From Myxococcales bacterium (GTDB taxonomy: Bacteria; Myxococcota; Polyangia; Nannocystales; Nannocystaceae): a DNA stretch of 64,000 nt. The notes under the pieces were generated by a model. The model searched no databases, had not been told where the DNA came from, and saw nothing but the letters and a program-made list of their open reading frames with translations. Location of the stretch: NCBI GenBank assembly GCA_016793465.1, contig JAEUJW010000036.1, positions 1 to 64,000 of the forward strand, given 5' to 3'. Shown piece by piece: positions 61,731-64,000 of the stretch (the first letter of the stretch is position 1; each line of letters opens with the position of its first letter). The translations under genes and the position numbers were made by a program.

Positions 61731-62774
61731 CTAGCGGCCCACGATAAATCTGTCGAGCGCCGCCACGAACTCGGCCTGCTTCTCGATGTGCGGCGAGTGC
61801 CCGCACGCGGGCAGCACCAGCTCCTCGAAGCGCCCGCCGCTGCGGGCGTAGGCCTCGAGCACGGCCCGCGTCTGTCCGATCATCGGCTGCGGCGGGCACA
61901 CCTCCTCGCCGGGCCAGCCGGGCACCGCGCCGAGGCGCCCGAGGAACCCGAAGTCGAACAGCGAGGTGTCGCTGACGATCACGTCGTCGGCCCCGCGGAT
62001 CCACAGCACCGGCGGCCGCGGGTCGATGGCGGCGAAGCCCGACAGGTCGACGTACTTCGGCGACAGCGCGTTGTTCATGCCGCGGGTGCCAGGGGCCACG
62101 CCCGGCCAGTTCGACGAGGCCGTCATGTCGCCCGGGTAGTGGTCGTCGTCACAGACCGTCGTCAGCATGGCGCCGACGTAGGCGTCCTCGCGCTCCGCGT
62201 CGACCTGGTTGGCCGCGTGGAAGTAGCAGCCCCGCATCACGTTGCGCGGCGCCACCTGCGAGTCGACCCCGCGCTCGCCGGCCTTCAGCAGGCGCACGAA
62301 CTCGGGGTTGGCCGTGCCGCCGCCCGAGCCCGCGAAGTCCGGGCTGCACGGCGTGCCCCGCAGGTCCTTGGTGCCGCCGAAGCCGTACGGCGCCATCGGG
62401 TTCTCGAGCACCAGGCTCGCCACCTCGCCCGCGTGGTCGATCGCGTACTGCATGACCACCGCCCCGCCGACCGACCACCCGAGCAGGTGGACCGGCCCGC
62501 GCACCTGCATGGTCGTCAGCAGCGCGTGCAGGTCGTCGCTGAAGTCGCGCACCCCGCGGGTCGCGTCGATCGGCGCCGGCTCGGTCTCGCCGTAGCCGCG
62601 CAGGTCCGGCGCGATCACCCGGTAGCGCTGCGCGAGCTCCTCGATCAGCGGGTGCCAGAACGCCGCGCTCGACACGTTGCCGTGCACGAGCACGACCACC
62701 GGCGAGTCTTCCTCTCCGGCGACGAGACAGTGGACGGCGAGGCGCGGGGTGGGGACGACTTGCGAGCGGACCAT
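61731..62774 (-). CDS. Alpha/beta hydrolase
   Basis: 347 residues, no signal peptide. Oxyanion strand VVVLVHGNVSSAAFW, APDLRGYGETE, nucleophile elbow GWSVGG (Ser), acid in LWIRGADDVIVSD, and His in ACGHSPHIEK. The fold is that of esterases/haloperoxidases/peptidase S33. It carries an unusually long cap region (residues about 130-235) with GCYFHAANQVDAERED. Substrate unknown. Confidence 0.85.
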   Translation of the reverse strand: MVRSQVVPTPRLAVHCLVAGEEDSPVVVLVHGNVSSAAFWHPLIEELAQRYRVIAPDLRGYGETEPAPIDATRGVRDFSDDLHALLTTMQVRGPVHLLGWSVGGAVVMQYAIDHAGEVASLVLENPMAPYGFGGTKDLRGTPCSPDFAGSGGGTANPEFVRLLKAGERGVDSQVAPRNVMRGCYFHAANQVDAEREDAYVGAMLTTVCDDDHYPGDMTASSNWPGVAPGTRGMNNALSPKYVDLSGFAAIDPRPPVLWIRGADDVIVSDTSLFDFGFLGRLGAVPGWPGEEVCPPQPMIGQTRAVLEAYARSGGRFEELVLPACGHSPHIEKQAEFVAALDRFIVGR

Positions 62775-62843
62775 GCGGCCCCGAGCGTCGCACAGTCCGC
62801 CCGCCGCGTCACGCCGCGCGTGGGCGCGGCGACCGCTGCACGC

Positions 62844-64000
62844 TCAGGCCACGTTGAGCCCGAGCGCCCGCCGGGCCTGGAAGTAGTCCTCGCTCACGCT
62901 GTAGACGATGAGCTCGCGGAGCGCGTCCTTCGGCGTCAGGAACGAGCCCAGCATGCGCTGCTCCTGCGAGATCGCGTGGGCGGCGGTCGCCAGGTCGTCG
63001 CACAGCAGGTAGCCCACGCGGTAGCCGGCCAGCTCGGTCGCCCGGGCCCAGCGCTTGACGTCGGCCACCGTGTCGCCGCTGACCAGCCGCCGCAGCAGCG
63101 CGCCGATCTGGTCGAGCACCACCGGCGTCAGGTGCTGGCGCAGCTCGCGGGCGCAGGCGGCCACCCCCGGCGACGGCTCGAGCGGTTTGGTCCCGCAGAC
63201 CAGCATGCACGCGTACAGCACGTCCTTCAGGTTCTCCGGCGAGCGGTCGATGACCATGAACCCGAAGTGCGGCGGGTAGAGGTCGAGCGCGTTGCGCCCG
63301 ACCAGGAACACCAGCGCGTTCTCCGACTTCTCGCGCAGCGCGTTGGCCTGGGCGATCACCGTCGGGCGCACCCGGCCCTCGCGCTGCACGTTGAGCACCG
63401 TCAGGTCGCCGGGCTCGTCGGGCCGCAGGTACAGGTCCGGGAGGCCGAGCCCGATCACCTGCGAGACGTAGACCAGCATCTGCGCCACCGGCGTGGCCGA
63501 GTCGTCGAGGTCGACGCGGTCGCTCGGGCGCAGCGGGTACGGCAGCTGCTTGACGCGCCAGGCCGCGAGCACCGGCGCGACCAGCCCGAGCACCGCCGAG
63601 ATGGTCACCTCCGCGTCGGGGTGGAACACGCAGCGGCGCAGCATGTCCTCGCTCAGGCGCTGGCGGATCTTGCGGAACTCCGGCTGGGGGTAGCGGCCGT
63701 AGAGCGCGCTCTCCTGGGCGTTGGCCTGCTTCAGGAACACCAGCGTGCGGGCCACGCAGAACGCCTTGTCGAGCTCGCGGCGCGCCAGGTAGATCTCGAA
63801 CAGTCGGTGGTAGCTGGCGAAGCGGTAGGGCTCGAGCCGCAGGATCGTGAAGTGCGTGCGGATCAGCGGCTCGATGAACTCGCGCGGGTCGCCGCGCACG
63901 AGCATCTCGTAGAGCTCGGCGAGCTGCTGGTAGCGGTCGAGGTTCTGCGAGTCGAAGGTCGCCGCCACCTCGAACGCCTTGGCCGCCGCCTTGAAGTCGT
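62844..64000 (-). CDS. TPR-like protein, N-terminus beyond the window
   Basis: Open from the right edge (first full codon at 63998, DFKAAAKAFEVAATFDS) to the stop at 62844; about 385 residues are visible. The GTG at 63968 lies inside a repeat and is unlikely to be the start. The upstream part has TPR-like helices (KAFEVAATFDSQNLDRYQQLAELYEMLV; RFASYHRLFEIYLARRELDKAFCVARTL). The rest is a mixed domain (LPYPLRPSDRVDLDDSATPVAQMLVYVSQVIG) of unknown fold. Its role cannot be told without the missing end. Confidence 0.75.
   Translation of the reverse strand, partial: DFKAAAKAFEVAATFDSQNLDRYQQLAELYEMLVRGDPREFIEPLIRTHFTILRLEPYRFASYHRLFEIYLARRELDKAFCVARTLVFLKQANAQESALYGRYPQPEFRKIRQRLSEDMLRRCVFHPDAEVTISAVLGLVAPVLAAWRVKQLPYPLRPSDRVDLDDSATPVAQMLVYVSQVIGLGLPDLYLRPDEPGDLTVLNVQREGRVRPTVIAQANALREKSENALVFLVGRNALDLYPPHFGFMVIDRSPENLKDVLYACMLVCGTKPLEPSPGVAACARELRQHLTPVVLDQIGALLRRLVSGDTVADVKRWARATELAGYRVGYLLCDDLATAAHAISQEQRMLGSFLTPKDALRELIVYSVSEDYFQARRALGLNVA

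Overview
This window looks like chromosomal DNA from a high-GC myxobacterium, most likely the Nannocystis/Plesiocystis side of the Myxococcota. The clues are very GC-rich codon use with long antisense shadow frames, Ser/Thr kinases with PEGA domains or a C-terminal anchor, many lipoproteins with long Ser/Thr/Gly/Asp linkers behind the lipobox, and one secreted protein with a MYXO-CTERM-type tail. The genus is inferred from style, not from a marker gene. About 54 protein genes are supported. No tRNA, rRNA or CRISPR array was seen.

Layout. 1-134 is the 5' end of a group II intron on the minus strand, running off the window. 292-2203 holds ribH-nusB and a dienelactone-hydrolase-like gene. 2301-5060 is a large PEGA Ser/Thr kinase. 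5390-6046 has two small unknown genes. 6092-12284 is a heat-shock cluster in the ancient order hemW-hrcA-grpE-dnaK-dnaJ (minus strand); hrcA carries a ten-copy peptide repeat inside its ligand-like domain. 12374-15874 has a degenerate Thg1-like gene, a tail-anchored kinase and gpsA. 15918-21259 has a thioesterase, a Cys-rich protein, a hydrolase, an M23 peptidase lipoprotein and an OPT transporter. 21288-24274 is a translationally coupled pyrB-carA-unknown operon. 24399-26821 has a CinA-type protein, a lipoprotein and TerC. 27003-32388 has a TPR protein and two lipoproteins (beta-propeller-like and PHP-type). 32405-36161 is gcvT-gcvH-unknown-kynureninase-like. 36225-38868 has three lipoproteins, two of them tandem paralogs. 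39124-42826 is a tandem pair of orphan membrane histidine kinases. 42959-45603 couples plsB to a gpsA paralog that lacks its catalytic lysine. 45678-47749 has secreted proteins. 47802-51528 is a DAAO-cysD-cysNC operon. 51743-55100 has a degenerate metzincin and a glycosidase-like lipoprotein. 55115-58203 is an acyl-CoA ligase/phasin-like/PhaC operon. 58304-64000 has lipoproteins, hydrolases and a partial TPR gene.

Two signals cut across the window. First, many genes have a TANNNT -10 box only 6-10 nt before the start codon, the signature of leaderless mRNAs; this also decides several starts. A few genes instead have leaders, including two with textbook TTGACA-N17-TAGCGT promoters. Second, an 18-bp dyad, CCTGWCC-N4-GGWCAGG, recurs mostly just past stop codons and often has stable tetraloops (TTCG, GCAA). 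It looks like an undescribed dispersed RNA-hairpin family.
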